From Planctomycetales bacterium 71-10 (GTDB lineage Bacteria; Planctomycetota; Planctomycetia; Isosphaerales; Isosphaeraceae): a stretch of 64,000 bases of DNA. The stretch spans positions 12,312 to 76,311 of the forward strand of contig MKTT01000079.1 of NCBI GenBank assembly GCA_001898385.1. Reading direction: 5' to 3'. The position numbers and the translations under genes were made by a program. Under the pieces are notes generated by a model. That model had not been told where the DNA came from and made no database searches. It saw nothing but the letters and a program-made list of their open reading frames with translations. This document shows, in pieces, positions 8,259 through 17,272 of this stretch (position 1 is its first letter; the number at the start of each line of letters is the position of its first letter).

Positions 8259-10826
8259 ATGAAGCGAAGCCGGTCGATGGCCGCCCTGGTGCTGGCGATC
8301 GGGACGTTGGCGGCCTCGGCGGGGGCGTCCGCCCAGGATCCCGATGGGGCGATGCCCGGCGGGCTGTCGCAGGCGGACGAGGAACGCCTCCGGATGCTCA
8401 GCGACCCCGAGGCGCTGAAGAAGGCCGACGACAAGAAGCTGCGCCCGCCGTTCGAGTTCTACCGCTCCCAGGTCCCCCCCAGCGACGTCCTGCCGTGGGT
8501 CAAGGCGAGGCACTGGCACGGCCTGATCCTGGAGCTTCGCGCCAACCTCGACGACTACGAGGGGATGCTTCAGACCGTCCCGATCGCGCTGCCGGGCACA
8601 TCCTGGGACGTGACGTTCGGCCGCGAGGCGCGCCTCGTGAAGGAGCAGCGCAGCCGGCCGGGGTTCTCGCTCCTGCTCCCCACGGCGAACATCAAGGAAC
8701 TGCCCCTGGAGCTGTCCCGGACGGGGTCGCTCCGCGCCGACCAGTCCTACCTGGCCAGCCTCAGGCCGCTGGCACCCCACCAGATGCTGGCGCTGGTGCT
8801 GACGAAGGAGGCCAACGGCGCGTACGCCGCCTGGGGGCGGCTCAACGCCACGATCCCGGCGTCGGTCGACCGCGCCGACGTCCAGGCGGCCGACGCATTC
8901 CGATACTATCGCCTGGTCCTCCCGCTGGAGCCCGACAAGCCCCTGCTGCCGACGCACCCCCTCACCTGGACCGCCGTCAGCCACGTCTTCTGGGACGGCA
9001 TGGAGCCGGACGTGATCTCCGTGCCGCAGCAAGAGGCGCTCGTGGACTGGCTCCACTGGGGGGGGCAACTCGTTCTGATGGGCGGGGCCGGGCCGAAGTT
9101 CTCGGTCCTGCGCGACAGCTTCCTCGACCCCTACCTCCCGGCCGACCCGACCGGCGACGGCCGCGCCCTCGACGCCGAGGACCTCGCGGCGCTCTCGGAA
9201 GCCTATCGGCCGCCCCCGGGCGCCGTGGCCGTGGCGACGGAAGCGGAAGCGGAAGCGGGCCGGCGGCCGACCGGGTTCAACCCCGCCTACGGCCGCGCCA
9301 TCCCCGCCGATCCCGACGACCGGCCGACCCGACGCTCGTACTACGACGACCCCGACCCGATCCATCCGGCCGTCGATCGTCCCGTGCGGTCGGCCGGCCT
9401 CCGCCCGCGGCCGGGCGCGACCGTCGTGCCGATCCGGCCGGGTTTCGAGGCCCCGCTGGCCGTGGAGCGTCGCGCGGGCCGCGGGCGGATCACCATGCTC
9501 GCGCTCGACCCGAACGACCCGGCGTTGACGTCGTGGAAGGGGCTCGACACGATGGTCCGCCGCGTGATCTTCCGGCGGGCCGAGGAGTCGGCCGTCCCGC
9601 TCGGCTCGGCGACCTCGGCGGGGCTCCAGGTCCGGAGCATGACCGGGCCCGACCTGAGCTGGTATCGCATCACCGCGCGGGACGCCGGCGCGCCGGGGCC
9701 GACGGTGGAACCGGATCGCCCGGTCATCCCCCCGTTCTCGGCCCCGAAGGCGATGCAGCCGTCGGGCGTGAACCAGCCCGTCTCGACGGTCGACTCCAGC
9801 ATCCCCGGCGAGCCCGTCGTCCCCGCGCTCCAGGGGGTGGCCGAGTGGCGCGACGGGGCGGCGATCCCGCGGCTCTGCCGCGACGCCCTGGAGAAGTCGT
9901 CGGGGATCAAGGTCCCCAGCTCGTCGTTCGTGCTCAAGGTGATCCTGGCGTACGTCCTGGCCGTGGCCCCGCTGAACTGGCTCCTCTGCCGGTTCGTGCT
10001 GCGGCGCCGCGAGGCCGCCTGGGTCGTCGTGCCGCTGCTGGCGTTCGGCTTCGCCGGGGCGGTCGAGCGCGTCGCCGCCTACGACCTGGGGTTCGACTCC
10101 GCGGGCGACGAGCTGGACGTGCTGGAGATCCAGGGCGAGCACCCGCGCGGGCACCTCAGTCGGTTCGGATCGATCTACAGCACGGGCCACGGCCGGTTCG
10201 CGATCCGCTTCCCCGACGACCCGACGGCCCTGGCCCTGCCGTTCGACGCCGGCCGGTCCATCGCCGGCGAGGACCGCACCACCGCCGCCTGGCGGTCGTT
10301 CCCCGTCCCGGCGCTGGAGGACTTCGCCGTGCAGCCGCGCAGCCTGGCGATGTACCGCGTCGAGCAGATGACGACCCTCGCCGGCCCGATCGCGATCGAC
10401 GAGGCCGACGGGGGGCGGTCGATCCGCAACGACAGCGGCCTGGAGCTGTGCGACGCCGTGGCCCTGGAGTTCGTCGGGGGCGAGTTGCGGAAGGAGCGCT
10501 TCCTGGGGACGATCGCCGACGGCGCCGCGATCGCGCTGGACACGGACGACTCGGCGCCGACCCCGGCGCAGGTCGAGGGCTTCGTCGGCCCGGACCCCTC
10601 GACGCTCCTGGCCGCCTTGCGCGAGGCGCGGGAGGAGGGCAGGCCGGAGGAGGCCGACGAGATCCGCCTCGTCGCCTGGACGCCCGGCCCGGCCGCCGGC
10701 CCGCGGATCGAGCCGCCGCTGGACCGCAGCCGGGGCGCGACGGTCGTCCTGGCCCACCTCCGCTACGGCCCGCCGCCCGACCCCGGCGGGCACCACTACG
10801 ACCTGACGGCCGCCGAACGACGCTGA
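8259..10826 (+). CDS. ABC-transporter-associated exported/membrane protein
   Basis: An 855-residue protein of unknown family. It starts with a signal peptide (MKRSRSMAALVLAIGTLAASAGASA, then QD) and a long extracytoplasmic region. A segment near residue 255 (EALVDWLHWGGQLVLMGG) resembles the glutamine-amidotransferase-like fold seen in auxiliary subunits of ABC exporters. Two membrane segments follow around residues 555-620 (VILAYVLAVAPLNWLLC, VVVPLLAFGFAG), then a C-terminal beta-rich part. The next genes encode an ABC ATPase (21 nt gap) and an ABC-2 permease. An auxiliary role like that of GldG in gliding/secretion transporters is therefore plausible by context, not by sequence identity. 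The ATG at 8259 starts the signal peptide; upstream frame extensions are rejected. Confidence 0.7.
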   Translation: MKRSRSMAALVLAIGTLAASAGASAQDPDGAMPGGLSQADEERLRMLSDPEALKKADDKKLRPPFEFYRSQVPPSDVLPWVKARHWHGLILELRANLDDYEGMLQTVPIALPGTSWDVTFGREARLVKEQRSRPGFSLLLPTANIKELPLELSRTGSLRADQSYLASLRPLAPHQMLALVLTKEANGAYAAWGRLNATIPASVDRADVQAADAFRYYRLVLPLEPDKPLLPTHPLTWTAVSHVFWDGMEPDVISVPQQEALVDWLHWGGQLVLMGGAGPKFSVLRDSFLDPYLPADPTGDGRALDAEDLAALSEAYRPPPGAVAVATEAEAEAGRRPTGFNPAYGRAIPADPDDRPTRRSYYDDPDPIHPAVDRPVRSAGLRPRPGATVVPIRPGFEAPLAVERRAGRGRITMLALDPNDPALTSWKGLDTMVRRVIFRRAEESAVPLGSATSAGLQVRSMTGPDLSWYRITARDAGAPGPTVEPDRPVIPPFSAPKAMQPSGVNQPVSTVDSSIPGEPVVPALQGVAEWRDGAAIPRLCRDALEKSSGIKVPSSSFVLKVILAYVLAVAPLNWLLCRFVLRRREAAWVVVPLLAFGFAGAVERVAAYDLGFDSAGDELDVLEIQGEHPRGHLSRFGSIYSTGHGRFAIRFPDDPTALALPFDAGRSIAGEDRTTAAWRSFPVPALEDFAVQPRSLAMYRVEQMTTLAGPIAIDEADGGRSIRNDSGLELCDAVALEFVGGELRKERFLGTIADGAAIALDTDDSAPTPAQVEGFVGPDPSTLLAALREAREEGRPEEADEIRLVAWTPGPAAGPRIEPPLDRSRGATVVLAHLRYGPPPDPGGHHYDLTAAERR

Positions 10827-10847
10827 CCGACCGAGGGCCCGCGAGTC

Positions 10848-11777
10848 ATGATCGAGGTCATCAACTTCTCGAAGCACTACGGCGACTTCACGGCCGTCGA
10901 CCACCTCAGCTTCTCGATCGGCCGGGGCGAGATCTTCGGCTTCATCGGCCCCAACGGCGCCGGCAAGAGCACGACGATCCGCTTCCTCGCCACGCTCCTG
11001 CGGCCCACGGCCGGCGAGGGCCGCATCGCCGGCCACTCCGTCACCGAGGACCCGATGGCCGTCCGCCGCGTCATCGGCTTCATGCCCGACGACTTCGGCG
11101 TCTACGACGGCATGAAGGTGTGGGAGTTCCTGGATTTCTTCGCCGTCGCCTACGAGATCCCCAGGGCCGCCCGCCGTCGGGTCATCGGCGAGGTCCTGGA
11201 GCTGCTCGACCTGTCCCACAAGCGCGACGACTACGTCAACGGCCTCTCCAAGGGGATGAAGCAGCGCCTCTGCCTGGCGAAGACCCTGGTCCACGACCCG
11301 CCGGTGCTGATCCTCGACGAGCCGGCCTCGGGCCTGGACCCCCGCGCCCGGCTGGAGATGAAGGCGCTGCTCGTCGAGCTGAAGAAGATGGGCAAGACGA
11401 TCCTGGTCTCCAGCCACATCCTCTCCGAGCTGGCCGACTTCTGCACGTCGATCGGCGTGATCGAGCGCGGCCGGCTGCTGGCGGCCGGGAGCATCCGGGA
11501 CATCCAGCGCCAGATCCGGACGCACCGGGTCCTGAAGGTCGAGCTCACCGAGGGGGAGACCGACCGCGCCGCCGCCATCCTCCAGGCGGACGGGTCGATC
11601 CGCTCGGTCGAGGCCTACGGCCGCTCCATCACGGCCGAGTTCCACGGCGGCGACGAGGACATGGGCCGGCTGCTGTCCCGGCTCATGGGCGACGGCGTCC
11701 CGGTGCGGTCGTTCGCCGAGGAGCCGCTGAGCCTGGAAGAGGTGTTCATGATGATCACCAAGGGGATCGTGAACTGA
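10848..11777 (+). CDS. ABC transporter ATP-binding protein (ABC-2 exporter type)
   Basis: A 309-residue ABC ATPase. It has Walker A GPNGAGKST near residue 36, a Q-loop region (GFMPDDFGVYDGM), the signature LSKGMKQRL near 129 and Walker B VLILDEPASGLDPRARLEM near 150, followed by the switch histidine in VSSHILSEL. The C-terminal extension of about 80 residues is typical of ATPases that energise ABC-2 permeases. It sits between the auxiliary membrane protein and the permease, with only 4 nt to the permease start, so the three genes form one transporter operon. The substrate is unknown. Export rather than import is inferred from the ABC-2 permease type and the lack of a binding protein. Confidence 0.92.
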   Translation: MIEVINFSKHYGDFTAVDHLSFSIGRGEIFGFIGPNGAGKSTTIRFLATLLRPTAGEGRIAGHSVTEDPMAVRRVIGFMPDDFGVYDGMKVWEFLDFFAVAYEIPRAARRRVIGEVLELLDLSHKRDDYVNGLSKGMKQRLCLAKTLVHDPPVLILDEPASGLDPRARLEMKALLVELKKMGKTILVSSHILSELADFCTSIGVIERGRLLAAGSIRDIQRQIRTHRVLKVELTEGETDRAAAILQADGSIRSVEAYGRSITAEFHGGDEDMGRLLSRLMGDGVPVRSFAEEPLSLEEVFMMITKGIVN

Positions 11778-11781
11778 CGCC

Positions 11782-13464
11782 ATGTGGATGCGCGAGAACC
11801 CCGTCCTCAACCGTGAGCTGCTGACGACCCTGAGGTCGCCGCGGTCGTTCGTCCTCCAGTTCGCGTACGTCGCTGTCCTGGGGATCCTGGTGTACTTCTA
11901 CTGGCCCGCCGGCGTGGACGACGAGTCGCGCATGGTCGGCCCCGGCGTGGCCAAGCGGCTGTACGACATCTTCTTCCTGGGCCAGTTCTGCCTGGTGGCG
12001 TTGATGGCCCCCACGTTCGCGGCCGGGAGCATCACGGGCGAGAAGGAGCGGAAGACGTACGAGATGCTCCTGGTCAGCCCGCTGAAGCCGCACACGATCG
12101 TGATCGGCAAGCTGCTCAGCTCGCTGTCGTACCTGGTGATCCTGATCCTCTCCAGCCTGCCGCTGATGATCCTCTGCTACCTGCTGGGGGGGCTGCTGCT
12201 GTCGGAGATCGCGCGGAGCTACGTCGTCCTGATCCTGGCGGCGGGGACGTTCGGGCTGCTGAGCCTGGCGTGCTCCAGCGCCTTCAGCCGGACCAGCTCC
12301 GCGCTCGTCGTGAGCTACCTGGTCGTCCTGCCGCTGGCGGCGGTCTCCGTGGCGCTGACGCGGGCCGACGACCCCTCCACGCGCGACTTCGCGTCGGTGG
12401 CCGTCCTGCCGCCGATCTGCCTGATGATCTGGACGGTCGTCGGGATCGTGGTCAACGGCCGGCTGCTGCGGCCGACGGACGTGGGCGGGCAGGGGGGGGG
12501 CGTGGTCGACGAGGAGGAGGAGATGAAGTACGCCATCGGCGTCGTCATCGACCGCGAGGCCTTCCCCGACCGCCTGTTCGCCCCGGCCAAGCGCACCGAC
12601 CTGATGCCCGACGGCACGAACCCCGTCCTCGACAAGGAACTCCGGAGCGAGATCTTCAGCCAGGGGACGCTGATGCTCCGGGTGGTGATCCAGGTGAGCA
12701 TGCTCCTCTCCATCCCCCTGATGGCCGGGCTGCTGTTCCTGCGGTCGGACCTGGCGGGGTACTACGTCGCCTACGTGGTGACGTTCAACCTGCTGGTCGG
12801 CCCGGTCTTCTCGGCCGGGAGCATCACCCAGGAGCGCGAGCGGCAGACGCTGGCCCTGCTGCTGACCACCCTGCTCACCCCGGGGCGGATCGTCCTGGCG
12901 AAGCTCTGGGCGGCGATGCGGGTCTCCACCGTGCTGACGTTCCTGCTGACCGAGCAGATCCTGCTGGCGTACATCATGCTGCCGGAGCTGCGCAACCGCT
13001 TCTGGACGCTGGGCGTCTTCCTGCTGATCATCGCCGTCACCTGCCTGACGACCTCCGCGGCTGGGCTGATGTGCTCGGCGCTGGCGCGGCGGACCTCGAC
13101 GGCCCTGGTCCTCTCGTACATGACCCTGCTGGCGCTGTTCGTCCTGCCCATCGGCGTGACGTGGTATCTCCAGGGCGTCTCGGAGGACCTGCACATCGCG
13201 CCGGGGGCGCTGGCGGTCCTGCGGATCACCAGCCCCTACGCCGCGGCCGCCAGCGTCCCGATGCACACCTTCCAGGGCGCCGACCGCTGGACGACCGGCA
13301 ACCTGGAGGTCGTCGCCCCCCCCTCGGCGATCTTCCCGGGGGGCGTCGACATCCCGGTGTGGGCGTGCTTCCTGGTCGCCTGCCCGCTCATCGGCCTCCT
13401 GTTCGCCGGGGTGGCCTGCCTGGTCTTCCGGTGGAAATGGTGGCGGGCGGGGGACGGACTGTAG
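11782..13464 (+). CDS. ABC-2 type permease, internally duplicated
   Basis: A 560-residue integral membrane permease. It looks like two ABC-2 permease halves in one chain. The first half begins with NPVLNRELLTTLRSP (residue about 5) and carries FAAGSITGEKERKTYEMLLV; the second begins with NPVLDKELRSEIFSQG (about 279) and carries FSAGSITQERERQTLALLLT. Each half then has four to six hydrophobic segments. A cytoplasmic linker with an acidic run (VVDEEEEMKY) near residue 240-250 joins them. Most permeases of this class are half-size and dimerise, so this protein could act as a pseudo-dimer. It follows the ATPase gene by 4 nt. The substrate cannot be read from the sequence. Confidence 0.88.
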   Translation: MWMRENPVLNRELLTTLRSPRSFVLQFAYVAVLGILVYFYWPAGVDDESRMVGPGVAKRLYDIFFLGQFCLVALMAPTFAAGSITGEKERKTYEMLLVSPLKPHTIVIGKLLSSLSYLVILILSSLPLMILCYLLGGLLLSEIARSYVVLILAAGTFGLLSLACSSAFSRTSSALVVSYLVVLPLAAVSVALTRADDPSTRDFASVAVLPPICLMIWTVVGIVVNGRLLRPTDVGGQGGGVVDEEEEMKYAIGVVIDREAFPDRLFAPAKRTDLMPDGTNPVLDKELRSEIFSQGTLMLRVVIQVSMLLSIPLMAGLLFLRSDLAGYYVAYVVTFNLLVGPVFSAGSITQERERQTLALLLTTLLTPGRIVLAKLWAAMRVSTVLTFLLTEQILLAYIMLPELRNRFWTLGVFLLIIAVTCLTTSAAGLMCSALARRTSTALVLSYMTLLALFVLPIGVTWYLQGVSEDLHIAPGALAVLRITSPYAAAASVPMHTFQGADRWTTGNLEVVAPPSAIFPGGVDIPVWACFLVACPLIGLLFAGVACLVFRWKWWRAGDGL

Positions 13465-13599
13465 CCATCGAACTCGACGCAGTCTCCGCGGATTCCCCTT
13501 GCCGCCGCCGGCCGGTTCTGGAATAAGGATGCGCGGGCGCGAGGTGGCGTCCCGAGGGGTCTTGAATCGCACCGAGGCGGAGTCTCGAAGGGGCCTGGC

Positions 13600-14937
13600 A
13601 TGTTGCTCTCGCTGTTGCTGGCGGCGTCGGGGATCGGGCTGGGGCAGGACGTCAGGCCGACGGAGACCGAGCTGAGGCGGGCCCGCCAGCTCCTGATCGG
13701 GCCGTGGAAGATCGTGGCGGCGACGGACGACGGCCAGGAGGTGGGGCCGGAACTGTTCCGCAGCCGGATGGTGAAGGACGGCCGGCTGGTCATCAATGCC
13801 AGGACCATCACCTACGTCACGCCCGAGACCGGCCGGTCGCACGTGGTCGGCTACATGATCAACCCCGCGAGGCAGCCGCGCGAGATCGACCTGATCTCGC
13901 CCGACGAGCGGATCCTCCCGGGCATCTACAAGATCGAGGGCGAGCAACTCGTCGTCTGCTACTGCGACGGGGCCGACGCGGTCCGGCCGGCCGAGTTCGA
14001 GTCCAAGCCGGGATCGTCGCGGCTGCTGCTGCGGCTGGAGCACGTGTCCGGCGAGGACGCCAAGGTCACGGCGGCCGAGTCCGCGGATGAGGTCGAGATG
14101 AAGGGGGAGATCCCCGTACCGCCCCCCTCGGCCTCGCACGACCGCCCCCGCGCCACGCCGCAGGAGATCGCCCGCGACCGCGACCTGATGGCCGGCCTGT
14201 GGGACATTTCGTCGATCCGCGACGACGGCGAGACCCTGGGGGCGGCGCTGATCCGCCAGAAGGTCGCCCGCGACGGCAAGCTGCGGATCGGCTCGCGGGG
14301 CGTCTCGGTCACCTCGCCGGTCGACGACTCCCGCCGCCTGTGGGCCTATCGGATCGACCCGGCCGCCTCCCCCAAGGAGATCGACCTCATCAACGCGGCC
14401 GACTCGATCCTCAAGGGGATCTACACCTTCGACGACGACCGGCTGATCGTCTGCGTCGCGAAGGACGAGGACCTGGCCCGGCCGACCGCGTTCGAAGCCC
14501 CGGCGGGCTCGCGGAACGTGCTCTATACCCTCCGCATCGCCAGGCCCGCGCCCAAACCGGAGCCCGTCGCCGAGCCCGCGCCCCCGGAGCCCACGCCCGC
14601 GGAGATCCGGGCCAGGAAGGAGGAGGAGATCCGCGAGATGCTCGTCGGCTCGTGGTCGACGACCGACTCGCGCGGGACGCTCGTGATCGTGATCCGCCCC
14701 GACGGCACGTTCTCCGGCACCCGCACGCTCGCCCGCCCCAGGCTCTTCCAGCCGGGGGTGATCACCAGCGCCGGCTCCTGGACCTACGCCAACGGCGCCT
14801 TCTCGGCGAACGTCTCCAGCACGACCGACCGGGACATGCTGGGGTACTCGTACGTCAACCGGCTCCAGTCCATCAGCCCGACGAGCCTGGTGATGGGCGG
14901 CGGCGTCGGCCCACTGAAGACCTACCGCAAGCTCTGA
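13600..14937 (+). CDS. TIGR03067-type repeat protein, exported
   Basis: A 445-residue protein with a short signal peptide (MLLSLLLAASGIGLGQ) and three modules. Modules 1 (about residues 28-145) and 2 (about 190-310) are copies of the planctomycete TIGR03067 domain, with the recurring pattern L.G.W, ...EIDLI...GIY, L.VC, RP..FE..GS. Module 3 (about 345-445) is a different lipocalin-like domain (LVGSWSTTDSRGTLVI). A Pro/Ala/Glu-rich linker precedes module 3. The function of this family is unknown. An AAGGGG ribosome-binding site stands 6 nt before the ATG. The gene follows the ABC permease by 135 nt and may be expressed with that operon or separately. Confidence 0.8.
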   Translation: MLLSLLLAASGIGLGQDVRPTETELRRARQLLIGPWKIVAATDDGQEVGPELFRSRMVKDGRLVINARTITYVTPETGRSHVVGYMINPARQPREIDLISPDERILPGIYKIEGEQLVVCYCDGADAVRPAEFESKPGSSRLLLRLEHVSGEDAKVTAAESADEVEMKGEIPVPPPSASHDRPRATPQEIARDRDLMAGLWDISSIRDDGETLGAALIRQKVARDGKLRIGSRGVSVTSPVDDSRRLWAYRIDPAASPKEIDLINAADSILKGIYTFDDDRLIVCVAKDEDLARPTAFEAPAGSRNVLYTLRIARPAPKPEPVAEPAPPEPTPAEIRARKEEEIREMLVGSWSTTDSRGTLVIVIRPDGTFSGTRTLARPRLFQPGVITSAGSWTYANGAFSANVSSTTDRDMLGYSYVNRLQSISPTSLVMGGGVGPLKTYRKL

Positions 14938-15000
14938 TCGGGGCCGCGACCTCCGCGCCTTCTCCCCCAAGGGGGCTGCGTCGAAAGCATGCCGATGCGT
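14938..15000. other. outer left arm of a long inverted repeat
   Basis: From about 14958 the sequence (CTTCTCCCCCAAGGGGG...GCGTCGAA) reads as the imperfect reverse complement of 15196-15244 (TTCGACGCAGC...AAGGGGAGAAGG). It therefore extends the palindromic element at 15001-15196 outward on both sides. No gene is seen in the 360-nt gap between 14938 and 15297. Confidence 0.5.
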
Positions 15001-15196
15001 GTCGAAGACGGTCTTCCCCCCTCGCGGGGGAAGACAGACCCCGAAGGGGTCAGATGAGGGGGACGCGAAGCACGAGGCTCGTCGGGATTTCGAAGGCCCG
15101 TCCGACCGGTTCTGCGATCCGACGGCCTTCGCGCGCGTCGTCCCCCTCATCCGGCCCTCCGGGCCACCTTCCCCCGCGAGGGGGGAAGGCCGTTCA
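15001..15196. repeat. dispersed long palindromic repeat, copy A
   Basis: The left unit (about 15007-15070) holds the small palindrome CTTCCCCCCTCGCGGGGGAAG, then GACAGACCCCGAAGGGGTC and GATGAGGGGGACGCGAAGC. The right unit (about 15133-15196) is an inverted relative: CGTCCCCCTCATCC, GGCCCTCCGGGCC, CTTCCCCCGCGAGGGGGGAAG. The same two units occur in reversed order and orientation at 31299-31486 with very high identity. This is therefore a mobile or propagating REP-doublet-like element. It lies between convergent genes (stops at 14937 and 15298), where it could also act as a transcription barrier. Confidence 0.75.
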
Positions 15197-15297
15197 TCGC
15201 TCGCATCCCGAGTGTCTTCGACGCAGCACCTCAAGGGGAGAAGGATGCTTCGCGTCGGCCCGCTGAAGACTCCGCAAGCTCCGACTTGCTCGGCGGC

Positions 15298-16257
15298 TCA
15301 CTCGTCGGGATTCGCCGGCGTCTTCGGGGCGCGTTCGGCGAGGGTGCCGTCGTCGATGTACCACATGTTGTCGGGGCCCTTCGCGAGCGTCCCGTCGGAG
15401 GGGAACGACCAGATCGGGCCCTGCTCGCGACGGCCCCGGACGAAGACCTGGATCGTCCACGTCCCGTCGATCGCGGTCTTGCCGCCGCTCTTCTCCGACT
15501 TGAAGCCGGAGACCACGAAGACCAATGGCGTCGACCCCTTCGCCTTCCCCTGGCGGAGCTGCCCGAGCCTGGCCTTCCAGTACCGCTTGAAGCCCTCGTA
15601 CGAGGCGAACTTCGAGGATGTCCGGCCGGCGTTGCTCAGCAGCAGCCACATCCGGCGGTAGTGCGGGACGTGGTGCGAGAGCGCCTGGTAGTAGTCGCGG
15701 AGCGCCTGCTCCGGGGTCATCCGGGTGGGGCGCTCCAGCGTGATGACGATCGGGTAGAAGAGGGCCAGGCCGACGATCGTGCCGATCGCGAACATCGCGA
15801 GCGCCGCGCCGTACAGCTCGGAGACCAGCAGGAAATAGATGACGGTCCAGGCGACGACGGCCCAGGCGACCATCGCGGCGATCGTCGGGCCCCATTCCGC
15901 CCCGCGCGTCCAGGGGTGGTCGACGGCCGGGGCGGCGTCGAGCCGCCGGGCGGCCGGGCGATCGACCTCGTCGTCTCGATCTCGGCGTCGCTCCTTCGCC
16001 GCGGGCGGCCGGGCCGCTTTCTCGGCGTAGGCGGACTCGGCGGCGATCTCCCACTCGGATGAGGGGGGCGGCGGGACGTACGCCCGGCGCGTCGGGGCGG
16101 GCGTGGGGGCGTCGGCCAGGTCGAAACTCTCGCCGCCGGGGGCGATGGTCGGCTGCGCCGGCTTCTTCGCCGCGGCGGGGTCGTCCTGGAACAGCCACTC
16201 GGCCGCCGCGTGCTCGGCGTCCTCGGCGGGTTCGGGACCGGTCGAGTTCTCGGCCAT
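15298..16257 (-). CDS. two-TM protein with disordered N-terminus, unknown function
   Basis: A 319-residue protein that I do not recognise. Residues 1-100 are acidic, then Pro/Ala- and Arg-rich and probably disordered. Two membrane segments follow (about 118-142, TIAAMVAWAVVAWTVIYFLL, and about 148-170, ALAMFAIGTIVGLALFYPIVI). The C-terminal half is soluble, with a helical part (YYQALSHHVPHYRRMWLLLSN) and a beta-rich end holding GTWTIQVFVRGRREQGPIWSF. The ATG at 16255-16257 is taken because the 30-codon upstream extension is low-quality and Arg-rich. It lies downstream of the phosphatase-fold gene (109 nt) on the same strand and may end that operon. Confidence 0.65.
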   Translation of the reverse strand: MAENSTGPEPAEDAEHAAAEWLFQDDPAAAKKPAQPTIAPGGESFDLADAPTPAPTRRAYVPPPPSSEWEIAAESAYAEKAARPPAAKERRRDRDDEVDRPAARRLDAAPAVDHPWTRGAEWGPTIAAMVAWAVVAWTVIYFLLVSELYGAALAMFAIGTIVGLALFYPIVITLERPTRMTPEQALRDYYQALSHHVPHYRRMWLLLSNAGRTSSKFASYEGFKRYWKARLGQLRQGKAKGSTPLVFVVSGFKSEKSGGKTAIDGTWTIQVFVRGRREQGPIWSFPSDGTLAKGPDNMWYIDDGTLAERAPKTPANPDE

Positions 16258-16366
16258 CGTCGGCTCACCCCGGGGCGGGGCCTCCGTTCGTCGTCGAAAC
16301 GCCTGCGTCGCGCGTCCATCCTCGCAGCCGGCCGACGTCGGCGACAAGCCCCGTCCGCCGCCGAGG

Positions 16367-17260
16367 TCAGCGACGCTCGAACTCGACGACCACCGCCGCG
16401 TGGTCCGAGGGCCATTCGCCGTCGGCCTCGTCGAGTCGCCGCGTGGAGACCGGCCGGAGCGACCCTTCCTTATAATAGATGTAGTCGATCCGGTCCTGGA
16501 TCTGCCCCGGGAACCGCGGCGACCACGTCCGGTCGCGGGCCCGGTCGACCGTCGGGTTGACGGTGCGGTAGGCGTCGAGGAAGCCGGCCGCCTCGACCTC
16601 GCGCGTGACGGGCCAGGGGACGACCATGCCGTACTGGCCGCGGGCGGCCTCGGTGTAGTCCAGGTGCGAGTTGCTGTTGAAGTCGCCCGCGACGATCGTC
16701 GGCAGGTCGCCCGCCTGCTCCTGCGCGCCGGCGAGGATCGCCCGGACCTCCTCGACCCGGCTCGCGCCGTCGGCGGCGACCAGGGCCTCGGGCGTCCGGC
16801 CGTCGCGTGAGTGCGGGTCGGTCCAGACGTCGTCGACGTAGTGGATCCAGACCGAGAACAGGGCGAACGGCGGCGCGCCCGGCGGCTCGATCGCGGCGCC
16901 GACGCAGTGGAACGGCTTGTAGACGGACAGGTCGCGGCCGATGGGCCATCGGCTGAGGATGGAGACGTTGGTCCCGCGGGGGCGGGAGTGGAACCCCAGC
17001 TCGCGGGCGATCGCCTCGCCGCTGCCGTAGGTCTCGACCATCGCGACGACGTCCGCGCCGCTGGATCGGATCGCGTCGGCGACGCGGCGCTGCTTGGCGA
17101 GCTTTGCGGCGGGGTCCTTCTCGTCCATGGCGCGGTCGCCGCCGCGCCAGATGTTCCAGGTCATGACCCGGACCCGGGGCGGGGCCTCCTCGCCGCGGGC
17201 GGGGGCGGCGAGGGGCGCGAGGGCGGCCGAGATGAGAAGGAGCGGGAGGAGTCGGGGCAT
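16367..17260 (-). CDS. secreted endonuclease/exonuclease/phosphatase-fold protein
   Basis: A 297-residue protein with a signal peptide (MPRLLPLLLISAALAPLAAPARG) and the EEP (DNase I-like) fold. Motifs in order: MTWNIWRGG (metal-binding Asn), VAMVETYG (catalytic Glu), VWIHYVDD, VAGDFNSNSHLDY (Asp/Asn active site), RIDYIYY and a final SDHAAVVVEF (catalytic Asp-His). All the usual catalytic positions are therefore present. EEP proteins cleave phosphodiesters or phosphomonoesters in nucleic acids, sphingomyelin or inositol phosphates. Export suggests an extracytoplasmic substrate, which cannot be named from sequence. The start lies 12 nt after the stop of the upstream coiled-coil protein gene, so the two are an operon. 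Confidence 0.85.
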   Translation of the reverse strand: MPRLLPLLLISAALAPLAAPARGEEAPPRVRVMTWNIWRGGDRAMDEKDPAAKLAKQRRVADAIRSSGADVVAMVETYGSGEAIARELGFHSRPRGTNVSILSRWPIGRDLSVYKPFHCVGAAIEPPGAPPFALFSVWIHYVDDVWTDPHSRDGRTPEALVAADGASRVEEVRAILAGAQEQAGDLPTIVAGDFNSNSHLDYTEAARGQYGMVVPWPVTREVEAAGFLDAYRTVNPTVDRARDRTWSPRFPGQIQDRIDYIYYKEGSLRPVSTRRLDEADGEWPSDHAAVVVEFERR

Positions 17261-17272
17261 GGTTCGCGCGGG

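Noticed and set aside
9238..9260. GAAGCG hexanucleotide run inside the 855-aa protein gene
   Set aside because: It is only about three and a half copies, in frame (Glu-Ala repeats), and too short to call a phase-variable repeat.
4917..11824. Very long open frames on both strands over the uvrA and ABC-operon region
   Set aside because: They overlap clearly assigned genes, are Arg/Pro/Gly-rich and have no family motifs. They are by-products of the very high GC content, which removes stop codons.
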